From the NCBI RefSeq assembly GCF_000226095.1, contig NC_016475.1:2046001-2110000 (forward strand): 64,000 nucleotides of DNA, read 5' to 3'. The translations under genes and the position numbers were made by a program. This DNA is from Thermothelomyces thermophilus ATCC 42464 (taxonomy: Eukaryota; Ascomycota; Sordariomycetes; Sordariales; Chaetomiaceae). Positions 11,758 to 21,716 of this stretch are shown here, one piece after another (position 1 is the first letter of the stretch; every line of letters begins with the position of its first letter). The notes under the pieces are model-generated. The model searched no databases, was not told the origin of the DNA, and was given only the letters and a program-made list of their open reading frames with translations.

Positions 11758-14700
11758 ATGCCAGGCCGCCAAGCGCACGGCCGCCCCCTCCTCCCCACGT
11801 CCGGAGGCGGCAGCGGCAGCGGCAGCGGCAGCAAATTCGGCAAGTTGCACGCCAGGACCGTGAAGAAGTCTCGCGCCAAAGCCACCGCTAGAGCGCTCGA
11901 CGCCTTTGCCACCGCCGCCGAGCAGATCCCCGAGTCGACGGGCGGCGTGCGCACGCGCGGGCTCGAAGACGGGCCGCACCCCGCTGCTCAAAAGAAGCGC
12001 CAGCGGCGCGACGAGGACGGCGACGACGGAGACGGGCTGGGCTTTGACGACGGTGACGACGGCTACGGCGACGGCGACGGCGTTCACGGCGACGGCGCCG
12101 GTTCCGGGCACCCGAAGAAGAGGGCGCGGAGGGATGCGGACGAGGATGGCTTCGACGGGTTTTCGGATGGTGAAGGCGGCGGCGGCGGCAGCGATAGCGA
12201 GGAGTGGCATGTGGGTGTGGCGGGGGAGGACGATGATTCGGAGCTGGATTCGGATGAGGCGTTTGGGGAGAGCGATGAGGAGCACTTCCAAGGTTTTGCG
12301 TTTGGCGGGAGTCGGTCGAAGGGCAAACAGGCAAAGAAGAAGAGGAGCAGGGACGGGGACGAGGATGACGAGCAAGACGAAGGGGAGGCCGAAGAAGATT
12401 CAGAGTCGTTGGGCTCGGATGCTATCGATCTTGCCACTGCCCTGGACCAGTTCTCCGAGGACGAAGAGGAAGGGGGGGAGGAGGAGGAGGAGGAGGGATC
12501 AGAAGAGTCCGGCTCTGAAGACGATGATGAGTCGACCGATGCCGATGACGAGAGCGAAGAAGACGAGGACTTGGACGACCCGTCCAAAATGGATGCTCTG
12601 CAAAGCATGATCGCTGGCTTCGCCGGCGAGGACGAGGAAGATGAAAAGCCGGCGGCGACGCAGAACAAGACCAAGCTCAGCCTCAAGGACCTCGGCCTGG
12701 CCGGCGTCAAGGACCCGCACATGAAGCGGTCGCTCAGACTCATGAACAAGGAAGAGAAGGCCGTCAAGCCGGGCTCTTCCAAGAAGCTCGACGTTCCCTT
12801 GGCCAAGCGCCAGCAAGACCGATTGCTCCGCAGTGCCGCCTATCAAAAGACCAACGAGACGCTCGATAGGTGGATTGAGACGGTCAAGCACAACCGACGG
12901 GCCGATCACCTCGTCTTTCCTCTCGCCCAGAATGCGCACGACCGCGGCCTCGATAGCGGAGAGCTAATGCCCATCAACCAGAAGACGTCCGGGACGGAGC
13001 TGGAGCAGACGATCCTGACCATCATGGAAGAGAGCGGGCTCGGGCCGACGGCCAAGCCGGAGAAGAAGGAGGGTGACGAGGCCAAGAAAGCGGAACTGTC
13101 GAAGGAGGAGCAGCGAGAGATTGCTCGGCAGAGGCGCCGCGAGCGGGAGCTGCACTCGCGCGAGGTGGCTCGGGCGAAGCGCATCAAGAAGATCAAGAGC
13201 AAGACCTGGCGCCGCATCCATCGCAAAGAGCTCGCCCGCGAACAGGAGGCCGAATTCCAGGAAAAGCTTGCGGCGGGCGAGCTGGACTCGGAGGACGAGC
13301 GCGAGGCTCTGGACCGGCGACGCGCCCTGGAACGCGTGGGCACGCGCTATAAGGAGAGCAAGTGGGCGAAGCTCGGTAAGAAAGCCGGACGCGCGGTCTG
13401 GGACGAGAACTTCCGCGCCGGCCTCACCGAGATGGCCCGGAGGAAGGAGGATTTGCGGCGCCGCATCGAAGGCCGCGGTGGCGACGGGTCCGACGATGAC
13501 GACGACGATGGCTCTGATGTTTCAGACGGCTCTGCAGAGGGTGACCCCCGGCGCCGTCTCCTGGCGGAGCTTGACCGTGCGGCCGCTTATGACGATGACG
13601 ACGAGCCCCAGTCCAAGCTGTTCCAGATGAAGTTCATGCAGCGAGGCGAGGAGTTGCGCAAGAAGGAGAACGACGAGGCGGTGGCTGCGCTCCGTCGTGA
13701 ACTCGAGTCGGACGGTGCGGCGGCTTCCGAAGAGGAAGAGGTGGAGATTGGTCGCCGGCAGTTTGGCATGGGCGACGCCGCAGCCGCAGCTAGAGCCGCG
13801 AGCCAACCCAAGAAAGCCAAAGCCACCGAGCTTCGTGGGCCGACCAAGCCGTCGGCGGCGGCCGCCGAGCCCAGCTCGCAGTCCCATTCCGAACCGCAAA
13901 CCTCCGCGCCGGGCGCGGCCGGTGCGTGGTCGGCCGAATCGGCAACATCGGCAGCCCCGGCAGCTGTCCCGTCGGCATCCAGCGCCGCCGGGGTTTGGTC
14001 TCAGGCCGAGCCGTCTGGGGGCAAGAGCAAGAAGGGTGTCAAGGCCAAGGTGGAAGACCTCGACGTCTCCAGTGCCGCGATTGCCAGCATCAAGACATCC
14101 AAGCCCCGGCCCAAGCCTCAGCCTCGGGAAGCAGCCCAGAATGGGGTGGTTGTGCCCGCGGATGGAGAGCAAGACTCGGACGACGAGGCCGCGCTACACC
14201 TGCCTCTGGCCATCCGCGACCAGAAGCTGATCGAGCGGGCGTTTGCCGGCGAGGACGTGCACGGGCAATTCGAGGAAGAGAAAGCCGAGATCGAGCGGGA
14301 GGACGACGAAAAGGAGATCGACAACACGCTCCCCGGCTGGGGCAGCTGGGTGGGCGAGGGCGTGAGCAACCGGGAGAAGAAGAAACACCAGGGGCGCTTC
14401 GTCACCAAGGTCGAGGGTGTTAAGAAGAAAGACCGGAAGGATTTCAGGTTGAAGGACGTCATCATCAGCGAGAAGCGGATCCGAAAGGTATGTTTTCTTT
14501 TCTCCTTTTTTCCCCCTCTAATAACCCTTCCGTCTTCTAGACCAGGGGAAACAGCAGGCAGGCTGACCCTCGACGCAGAACGACAAGTACCTCGCCTCGC
14601 AGCTACCGCATCCCTTTGAGACGCAGCAGCAGTATGAGCGGTCTCTGCGGTTACCTGTCGGCCCGGAATGGTCGACAAAGGAGACGTTCCAGGACGCCAC

Positions 14701-14761
14701 GAAGCCCCGGGTTATCATCAAGCAGGGCATCATTGCACCCATGTCGAAGCCCATGTACTGA
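11758..14761 (+). CDS. utp14: U3 snoRNP/SSU processome protein Utp14 (970 aa)
   Basis: Two exons: 11758-14487 and 14579-14761, with donor GTATG, a CTGAC branch and acceptor CGCAG. The N-terminus (SKFGKLHARTVKKS) is followed by long Asp/Glu and Gly tracts (about residues 80-300), then the Utp14 core. In the core, AKRIKKIKSKTWRRIHRKE and RYKESKWAKLGKKAGR match the family signature for binding in the 90S pre-ribosome. The C-terminus is diagnostic: LPGWGSWVGEG, then LPHPFETQQQYERSLRLPVG and a terminal IIAPMSKPMY encoded by exon 2. The protein acts in the nucleolus in 18S rRNA processing and activates the helicase Dhr1 in yeast. The Ala/Pro/Ser insert at about residues 670-780 is low-complexity. 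Confidence 0.96.
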
Positions 14762-15416
14762 GGCGATTATTTACTGGGGTCTCGTGTGCGTGTTTGGCGG
14801 CATTGCATTAGCGTCTGGGGGGATTATAAAACAAATGGGAAAAGGTTGTGCATAGCATCCTGTCGAGAAGTGCAGGCCACTCAGGAGATGGGAGCATCTT
14901 GCCATCTTTGATCGATTAAACCACTCCAAGGCACACATATGGTAGGAGAAACTGAAAAACTGTTGAGACATGTGTGCGACTTGATTTCTCTCAAGGCTGT
15001 GTAACCCCGTTCTGTCTATCGGTACCCAACCCAAATGCCGCGCAAGACGCCAGAGACCCAGACCATACTGCTCTTTATCTATCCATGGTTTGGAATGTAA
15101 AACAACCTCCCTCTCCTCTCCAAACTGGAGACCGCTCCATCCAGGCTTGACACAAGCCCGGCCGGGGGCGTGCGGGTTACTTCTCCGCCCCGCGTGTATG
15201 TAAATCGAGAGGTAGTATGTATCTTAGTGAATGTATGGACGGATGGATGGAAGAATGGATGGAAGAAGAATGTACGTATGTGTGTAATCCGCTTTGATAT
15301 ATGCCGTTCCACACAGAGGCACACACACACAACACCGCAAGCCTCGCCTAACCGCGCTTTGTTTTTTTTTTTTTTTTTTTCTTTTTTTCCCCTCTCTTTT
15401 TTCTCGCCCTGACCGC
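14762..15416. other. Convergent spacer with T-rich tract
   Basis: 655 bases between the 3' ends of UTP14 and RIB3. It holds an imperfect GGATGGA/AATGGA repeat (about 15238-15268) and a nearly pure T tract (15359-15388) just beyond the RIB3 stop. No gene was seen. Confidence 0.5.
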
Positions 15417-16270
15417 TCAGGAGGAGCCATTGACCTCGATCTTGCCCTCGACCTTTTCGAGGTAGTCGACCATGTCGGCGATGGTGCAGACCTTGAGCCC
15501 CCACTTCCTGGCGAAGGCGACGCAGGCGTCGCCCCGGAGCATGCCCGGGTCCTGGCGGATGGCGCGGCCGGGGACCTCGGCGCCGTCGTCGACGAGCTCG
15601 CAGATGACGGCGACGGGCTTCTTGCCGGCGAGGCGGCAGAGGTCGACGGCGGCCTCGGTGTGGCCCCTCCGCTGGCGGACGCCGCCGGGCTTGGCCTGGA
15701 GGGGGAAGACGTGGCCGGGCCGGCGGAGGCTGTCGGGGCCGGCGGCGTCGTCGGCCAGGACGCGGCAGGCGAGGGCGCGGTCGTGGGCGCTGATGCCCGT
15801 CGTCACGGACGGGTGGGCGGCGTCGACGCTGACCGTGTAGGCGGTGGCGCGCGGGTCCTGGTTGCGCGCCACCATCTGCGGCAGCTCGAGGGCGGCCGCG
15901 CGGTGCGGCAGCAGCGGCGCGCAGATCAGGCCCGACGAGTGCCGCACCATGAAGGCCATCTGCTCCGTCGTCACCGACTCGGCCGCCACGATCAGGTCCG
16001 CCTCGTTCTCGCGCGAGGGGTCGTCGAGGACCACGACGAACTCGCCATTACCTGCGTTGCGCGCACGGGAGCGGGGGTGGCGGTTAGTCCTGAGCACAAT
16101 TGGGGGGCAAGACAGACAGAAAATACATGAGAGCGAGGAGAAGGGAGAAGCGAAGAACGGCCCGGGGCGGGGACAAGACGGAAGCGTGCGTACGTACGGA
16201 AGGCTTCGACTGTGTCCGGGACGGAGTCGAATTGGGAGGCGGGAATCTGGTCGGCGGCGGTAGACGGCAT
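15417..16270 (-). CDS. rib3: 3,4-dihydroxy-2-butanone-4-phosphate synthase, riboflavin synthesis (235 aa)
   Basis: Two exons: 16270-16198 and 16051-15417. The donor is GTACGT and a 146-nt intron splits the Arg of AFRNGEF. The enzyme converts ribulose 5-phosphate to 3,4-dihydroxy-2-butanone 4-phosphate plus formate, one of the two precursors of lumazine and riboflavin. Visible family motifs are the acidic metal/substrate loop DDPSRENEADLI, HSSGLICAPL, the GHVFPLQAKPGGV stretch with RRGHTEAAVDLCRLAG, and AVICELVDDGAE. The common fungal loop reads RENEGDL; here the Gly is Ala. The length matches stand-alone fungal Rib3. The start is the first ATG in the exon and precedes the family's usual N-terminal helix. 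It is head-to-head with COQ3. Confidence 0.95.
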
Positions 16271-17236
16271 CGTTGCGGTTGGGAAGGGGTTTTGCGATTG
16301 ACGCTGTGGCGCGGAGGAGACGAGGGTGTTGATGGGGAGAGAGAGGCCGTGGTCGTGGCGAAGCGCGGGGGAGGGGGGGGAAGGGGAGGGAAGAATAAAA
16401 TCGGTCTCTGCGTTTGCGCTTGCGCGACTTGGAATAAGAGCGGGATCGGCGACAGTGACTCGGTGGACGAATCGCCCCCAGCTTCGCGCAGCCCGTAGCA
16501 ATTGCGAGAAATCTGGTCTCGTCGAACAGTCTTCTGGGGTTGGACTGAGGGTTAGGCGGACAAGAGTCAGATGTCAGGAACGGGAACCCCGAGTCAGCCG
16601 GGAACCGTTCGGTCTTGGTGGGGTGCCGGATGCCGAGGACTCGGCCGGGGGGGCATTTCAATTCTCAATTGACTCTACCCAGGGCGCGCGCTGCGGGGTA
16701 GGGATGTGAGTACGGATTACTCGCAGTAACTTTCGCATCGCACACGTGGTTAGGTACTTATGCATACATACATACACCGTACCTAACTTTACGTCCCTAC
16801 ATTTCAACTTGGAGCAAAATCAGTCTGAATAGTGTGCACAACGGAGCGACAAAATGAGAACGACCTGGCGACTACCGAGATCCCGAGCGGAAGACATTCA
16901 AGAGCCCTTGTTTACGATGCCGCACATTGAAGTCGTATGTACTGTACTTACGTCCGGTAACATGCGGTACATGCGTTACAGGCATTACATGCAACATGAC
17001 GGGCGCTGACAAAGGACGTCGCCTCATTGCGCCCTAACTTACGGAGTTCTTGCTAATAGTAATAACTAGTGGGGCAGGCGCTAGAACTGTTCGACCAGCG
17101 CCGCCCAAGACCATCGCCGGGTCTGAACATAACGCGGCTCGACCCGAGTCAGACGATCCGACCCGCGCGCGCGGCACAGCCGAGTGCCCACCGACCATCC
17201 TCCCATCCTCCCATCCTCCAATCCTGACATCCTCCC
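16271..17236. promoter_or_regulatory. Bidirectional promoter region of RIB3 and COQ3
   Basis: 966 bases between start codons. An imperfect 9-10 nt tandem repeat (unit like TTACATGCA, about four copies) lies at 16957-16994. A CCATCCTC tandem lies at about 17200-17236, immediately before the COQ3 ATG and probably in its leader. No gene is supported. Confidence 0.45.
16957..16994. repeat. Imperfect 9-10 nt minisatellite
   Basis: About four units: GTAACATGCG, GTACATGCG, TTACAGGCA, TTACATGCA. It is located in the RIB3/COQ3 divergent promoter. Confidence 0.6.
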
Positions 17237-17638
17237 ATGCTTCCCCAGGTCCCGAAAATGCGGCCGTCGCTTGTGCGGCACGTTCCGAGCGCCCTACGCA
17301 CGTCGCGGCGAGCAGCATCGCGCGCGCCGGCGGCAGCAATTCGGTTTCAACAACCATGGCTTCAGTTCTTCCCATCGCGAGCGCTTAGCACCACCTCGCC
17401 CGCCCGTCACGACCCCCACCTTTCCTCCGCCTCCTCCTTCTCCTCCGCCGCCTCCTCCTCCTCCGTTAACGAGACCGAAATCTCCCACTTCTCCGCCCTC
17501 GCCTCCTCCTGGTGGGACCCCCACGGCCCGTCTCGGCCGCTCCACCTCATGAACCCTCTGCGGCACGAATTCATCCAGTCGTGCCTCGCCTCCTCGTCGT
17601 CGCCATCGACCTCCTCCTCTACACAGACGTCAGACGAC

Positions 17639-17670
<32 letters not shown>

Positions 17671-18292
17671 TCGCGACCGCGGCGCCAGCGGCCTCCGCTA
17701 CCTCGACGTCGGCTGCGGCGGCGGCATCTTCGCCGAGTCGGCGGCCCGGCTGCCGAGCACCGCCTCCGTGACGGCCATCGACCCGTCCCCGACCATCCTG
17801 GCGGTGGCGCGGGCGCACGCCAAGCGGGACCCGGCGCTGGCGGGCGGCGGCGGCGGCGGCAAGCTGACGTACCTGAGCGAGACGGTCGAGTCGCTGGCGC
17901 TGCCGGCGGACCCGGCGGCGCGGTTCGACGTGGTCAGCGTGTTCGAGGTGGTCGAGCACGTCGACTACCCGGCCGCCTTCCTCGACCGCGTCGGCGAATT
18001 CGTCCGCCCCGGCGGCTGGCTCGTCCTCAGCACCATCGCGCGCACCTGGACCAGCTGGCTGACCACCAACCTCGTCGCCGAGGACATCCTGCGCGTCGTG
18101 CCCCGCGGCACCCACGACTGGCACAAGTACATCAACGAGGACGAGCTGCGCGCCTACTTTGCCGCCAAGGCCGGCGTCTGGGGGGTGCCGCGGGTCATGG
18201 GGGTCGTCTACGTGCCCGGGCTGGGTTGGAAGGAGGTCAAGGGGAGCGAGAAGATTGGGAATTACTTTTTTGGGGTGCAGAAGGTCGGATAG
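17237..18292 (+). CDS. coq3: Ubiquinone O-methyltransferase Coq3 (351 aa)
   Basis: A single exon from ATG 17237; a second in-frame ATG at 17258 is an alternative. Residues 1-57 are Arg/Ser/Ala-rich with no acidic residue and end RALSTTSPAR, a clear mitochondrial import sequence. The catalytic part opens with EISHFSALASSWWDP and HLMNPLRHEFI, both typical of Coq3/UbiG. It carries SAM motif I YLDVGCGGGIFAESAA (about 155-170), FDVVSVFEVVEHVDYP, FVRPGGWLVLSTIART and GTHDWHKYI. It performs both O-methylations of coenzyme Q synthesis at the matrix side of the inner membrane. A poly-Ser run from an AGC repeat (about 17639-17670) is inserted just before motif I and may vary in length between strains. 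Confidence 0.95.
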
Positions 18293-18613
18293 ATGGGAGG
18301 CACAGTGAAGAAAAAAACACAGAATGAAGAAAGGGGGGAGGGGGGATTGTACGATATTGCTATATTATATGAAACAACGAAGAGAAGGAGGGGCTGTGAG
18401 ATACCGGGAGTGTATGTGTACATGTAAGAAGTTACACCGGCCTGTAATCTGGCAAATTCCCCTTGGGGGGGGGGGGGGGGGGGGGAATCTGGGCGCGGAG
18501 AGAAGAACACAAACGGAAAGGAAAAGACAAAGAAAGAAAGAAAGAAAGGGAAAAAAAGGACATTTTGTACAAAAGTCAAGAGAGGAAGAAGGTGAGCTGA
18601 GGCGGAGCGGAGC
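18293..18613. other. Convergent spacer with G21 homopolymer
   Basis: 321 bases between convergent genes. It contains a pure run of 21 G at 18465-18485 and GAAA-rich sequence at about 18530-18560. No gene was seen. Confidence 0.55.
18465..18485. repeat. Poly(G) run of 21
   Basis: A pure G21 between CCCCTT and AATCTGG in the convergent spacer of COQ3 and the 609-aa gene. Confidence 0.88.
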
Positions 18614-20642
18614 TCAACCCAGCCTCACTGTCCTCCACAACCGCAGACACTCCTGCAGGTCCATCGACACGGTCCCCTCCAGGGCGGTCGACGTGTCCTT
18701 GATGATGGCCACCAGCAGGGTGGCGTACGCGAACGTGACCTGGTCCTCCTGCAGCGCGGCCAGGTCCGACTTGCGCATCCCGCCGTTCTCGGCCCACGCC
18801 TTCCACAGGTCGAGCATCCGGCAGAGCCTCGAGGTGAACTCGCCGTCGAGCACCATCCGGTGCAGCACGTTCCCGACCGCCTCCTTGACCCCCTGCACCC
18901 GCTCGTCCACTTCCCCCTTGCTCACCAGCCAGGCAAGGTTGTGCTCCGCCACCAGCTTGGTGTCCCACTTGGGACTCTGCAGCGCCTCCATCAGGCGCGT
19001 CTCCTGCCTCTCCGCCTGGATCCTCAGCTTCTCGCGCACTATATATTCCGGTATGTCAAGTCAGCGTAGCTCAAGACGAAAAACAAAAACAAAAAAAAAA
19101 AAAAACACGAAACAAAAAAGTTAGGGCAAGCTTTTGTTTTTTTACTTTCTCTCATGCGCTCGCTCCCCTCACGGGCGATCCTCTCGCGCTCTGCGATCGC
19201 CCTCTGGGCGGGCGGCAGCCGGGCCTCGGCGGCGAGGGCCTCGCGCTGCGCCATGGTGCGCCGCATGAAGGCGTCGAGCTGGCGGCCGTGGTCGTCCGGA
19301 TAGGCGGTGGCCCACTGCGGGGTCGCGGCCTCGTCGACGACGCCAAGCAGGACGAGGACGCCGCAGGGCACCGTCTCGCGCCGGGCAAAGGCCAGGATGT
19401 CGTCGGGGATCTTGTAGTTCCACAGGATCGTCTGGCTCGACGTGCCGTAGGCCGTTGCGGCGCTCGCGAACCACGCGCCGGCGCTGCTCGACGGCCGGAC
19501 GCGGAGGTGGTCGATGTAGAGGCTGCCGTTGTCGTTGTCGTTGCCGTTGCCGCCCTCGTTCGCGGACCCATGAGCAGCGGCATGGGGGGACGGGGCAGCG
19601 GGGGGCTGGGAGTTGGAGATGGCGGTCACGATGCCGTCGGCCGAGATCTGGACGGTGATGGGGTGGCGGGAGAGGGAGAGGGAGTGGGAGTGGGAGGAGG
19701 AGTGCGAGGTGGTGGTGGTGGTGGTGGTGGTCTTCTCGGCGCAGGGCAATCCCGGGGATGGTTTGCGCGTGCTAGAGGATTCCGAATTCTGCAGCGGTTC
19801 GCTCGGGCCCTCGCCATCCGCGTGCGACTTGGAGTAGTCCTCCTCGTGCTGCTCCCCCCCGTCCGTCGCCGCGAGCTCGAGCCCTGGTTGGCGGGATGGT
19901 GCCGGGTTCAGACGCACCCAGTACGGGGGCAGGTGGGAATGGTCGCGCGTGGTCCACGGGCCGGCCCAGGTGACGGCCAGGCTGAGGTGGCCGTCGGAGC
20001 CGTCGAGGGGCGCAATCGTCAGGGCGCTGTTCAGCCCGTCGGGGGCGCGCATGAGGGTGCAGCCGACCGGGGTCCACAGGCCCGAGGAGCGCAAGAGGCG
20101 CCATCCGTGGGGGTCCGGGTGGGCGCCGAGATCCAGCAGGTAGCAGACGAGATGGTCAAAGGCGACTTCGACCTGGGGCTGCCTCAGCTGGTCGGCGTAT
20201 TCGATGCGCTGCGTGCTGAGCCCGATGACGTTCATGCGCCAGTTGAAGGTGGTCCAGCTGCCGCCGGGGATGTTGGACGGGTGGCGCGAGAGGGACCAGT
20301 ACTGCTCGCGGTCGGCGAAGCGGTCCATGGGACGCACGGCGTAGCGCGGCAGCTCGACCTCGATGACGCGGTTGACGACGTCGCTGCGCGTGAGGGCCGT
20401 CAACTTGCTGTGCCGCAGCATGCGCCTGACGCGCGAGAGCGCCACCAGCGTCGCCACGGTGTTGTAGAGGATGGGCAGGACCCCGAGGACGGCCTGAGTC
20501 ATTTCAGAGACCATGCATCACCATCATCACCACCATCATCATCACCATCACCATCATCCGAACGAGGTCAAGAGGCCCGACTCACCAGCGGCACGCCGAT
20601 GTACGTGATGATATCGGTTGCTGAGTGCTCCGACTCGGCCAT
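18614..20642 (-). CDS. Conserved-looking protein of unknown function (609 aa)
   Basis: Three exons: 20642-20586, 20493-19146 and 19038-18614, all GT/AG with phases 0 and 1. The start MAESEHSATDIITYIGVPL runs into a hydrophobic stretch (AVLGVLPILYNTVATLVAL, about 20-38) that may be one membrane segment or signal anchor. Next is an ordered region with ELPRYAVRPMDR, GGSWTTFNWRM and a Trp-rich block. A low-complexity insert (about 235-330) has a Thr run and Ser/His repeats. The C-terminal exon is largely helical (REKLRIQAERQETRLMEAL, then KWDTKLVAEHNLAWL). I do not recognise a named family. The 92-nt first intron is a run of ATGGTG-type repeats and the second (107 nt) is A-rich on the plus strand. 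The gene model is well supported; the function is unknown. Confidence 0.8.
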
Positions 20643-20697
20643 GGCGTCCGACACACGACGACGGCCCTACGAACGTGTCGCTATCAGTCTCGGCGGC

Positions 20698-20731
<34 letters not shown>

Positions 20732-21716
20732 ACGATGTTGGTTGTGACTGTGGTTGTGGTTGTGGTGGTGGTCATAATATTATGGTGGCCAGGCTGCAAA
20801 CATCTTTCGGAAAGTCGGGTACCCAGGTAGGGTAACGCTACCTTGACTATATAACTATTTCCCTCTTCCCGCTCTCTGGCCCGCGTGAGCCACAGCCTAC
20901 AGCGCAACTGGTGTAGTGTAAGGCAGCTGAGGCGCGATGTGGGGTTGCCGTTCGCTACAAGGTAGCCGCTATGCAAGGGACCGGAGAGGAGCCCATACAC
21001 TAGTGTAGGTGTTGCAAGGGTTCAGCTGCAATTTACAGAACTTTCCATTGCTGGGTGCGGGGTGAGGGGAGGTGGAGGGGGGCTTAGTGCAATGCTCGCT
21101 GCAGGTGCACGGGGTGTGAGATACACGTATGGACTCCGATATAACTAGGTGCCCTGCCTCATCCCTTGCCATTCCAGCAGGCAGTGTACAGTAGACATAC
21201 CACTCCACGAGCGGTGGCTCTGCAGCCCGAGTTAATCAAGCCAGGCCATACCAAACCATAGTATTCCCCCCTTGGCGTGTCAGACATGACTCTTTGTTGC
21301 ATTATTCACTAACTCCCCGAACAATGACCATCTGGTCATCACCCTCACTCCGCCTAACCAATCCAAGGCGGACCTGCTGGTTTCTGCAGCGCTCGTTCAA
21401 AAACAACCCATCTTCCTTTGGAGCAATCGGTATCCAACCGTGACATAATGAGCACACAAGTCCTCCCATTCCCCAAAACGCCTCAACAGGTATATATCCT
21501 CCCAACGCCTGATGTTTTTCTCATAGTGGCCCCCCCTCCCCCCCTCCCCTCGGGGGAAAAAAAAGGGGGGGGGGAGACACAAAAAGGTGTTAAACGCAAG
21601 CATGCTGTTTTCGATGCCAACCCATGCCAACCCATGCCAACCCAATGATAATGTCCGCAACCCAAGGGAAGAAAAGGAGAGAGGCAATCGCGAGAATGAG
21701 ACACCATCGCGCCTGA
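20643..21716. other. Intergenic region upstream of the 609-aa gene
   Basis: About 1.07 kb. It includes a GGC-rich repeat (20691-20730) followed by a GTGGTT-type repeat (20745-20772) close to the 609-aa gene's start. Near 21614-21643 are three tandem copies of ATGCCAACCC. No gene is supported. Confidence 0.5.
21614..21643. repeat. 10-bp tandem repeat, three copies
   Basis: The unit ATGCCAACCC is repeated three times without change in the 3' flank of the membrane-protein gene. Confidence 0.85.

Noticed and set aside
19288-20835. 515-aa open frame on the plus strand
   Set aside because: Antisense of the 609-aa gene, with Gly/Val/Arg-rich translation and no start context or domain.
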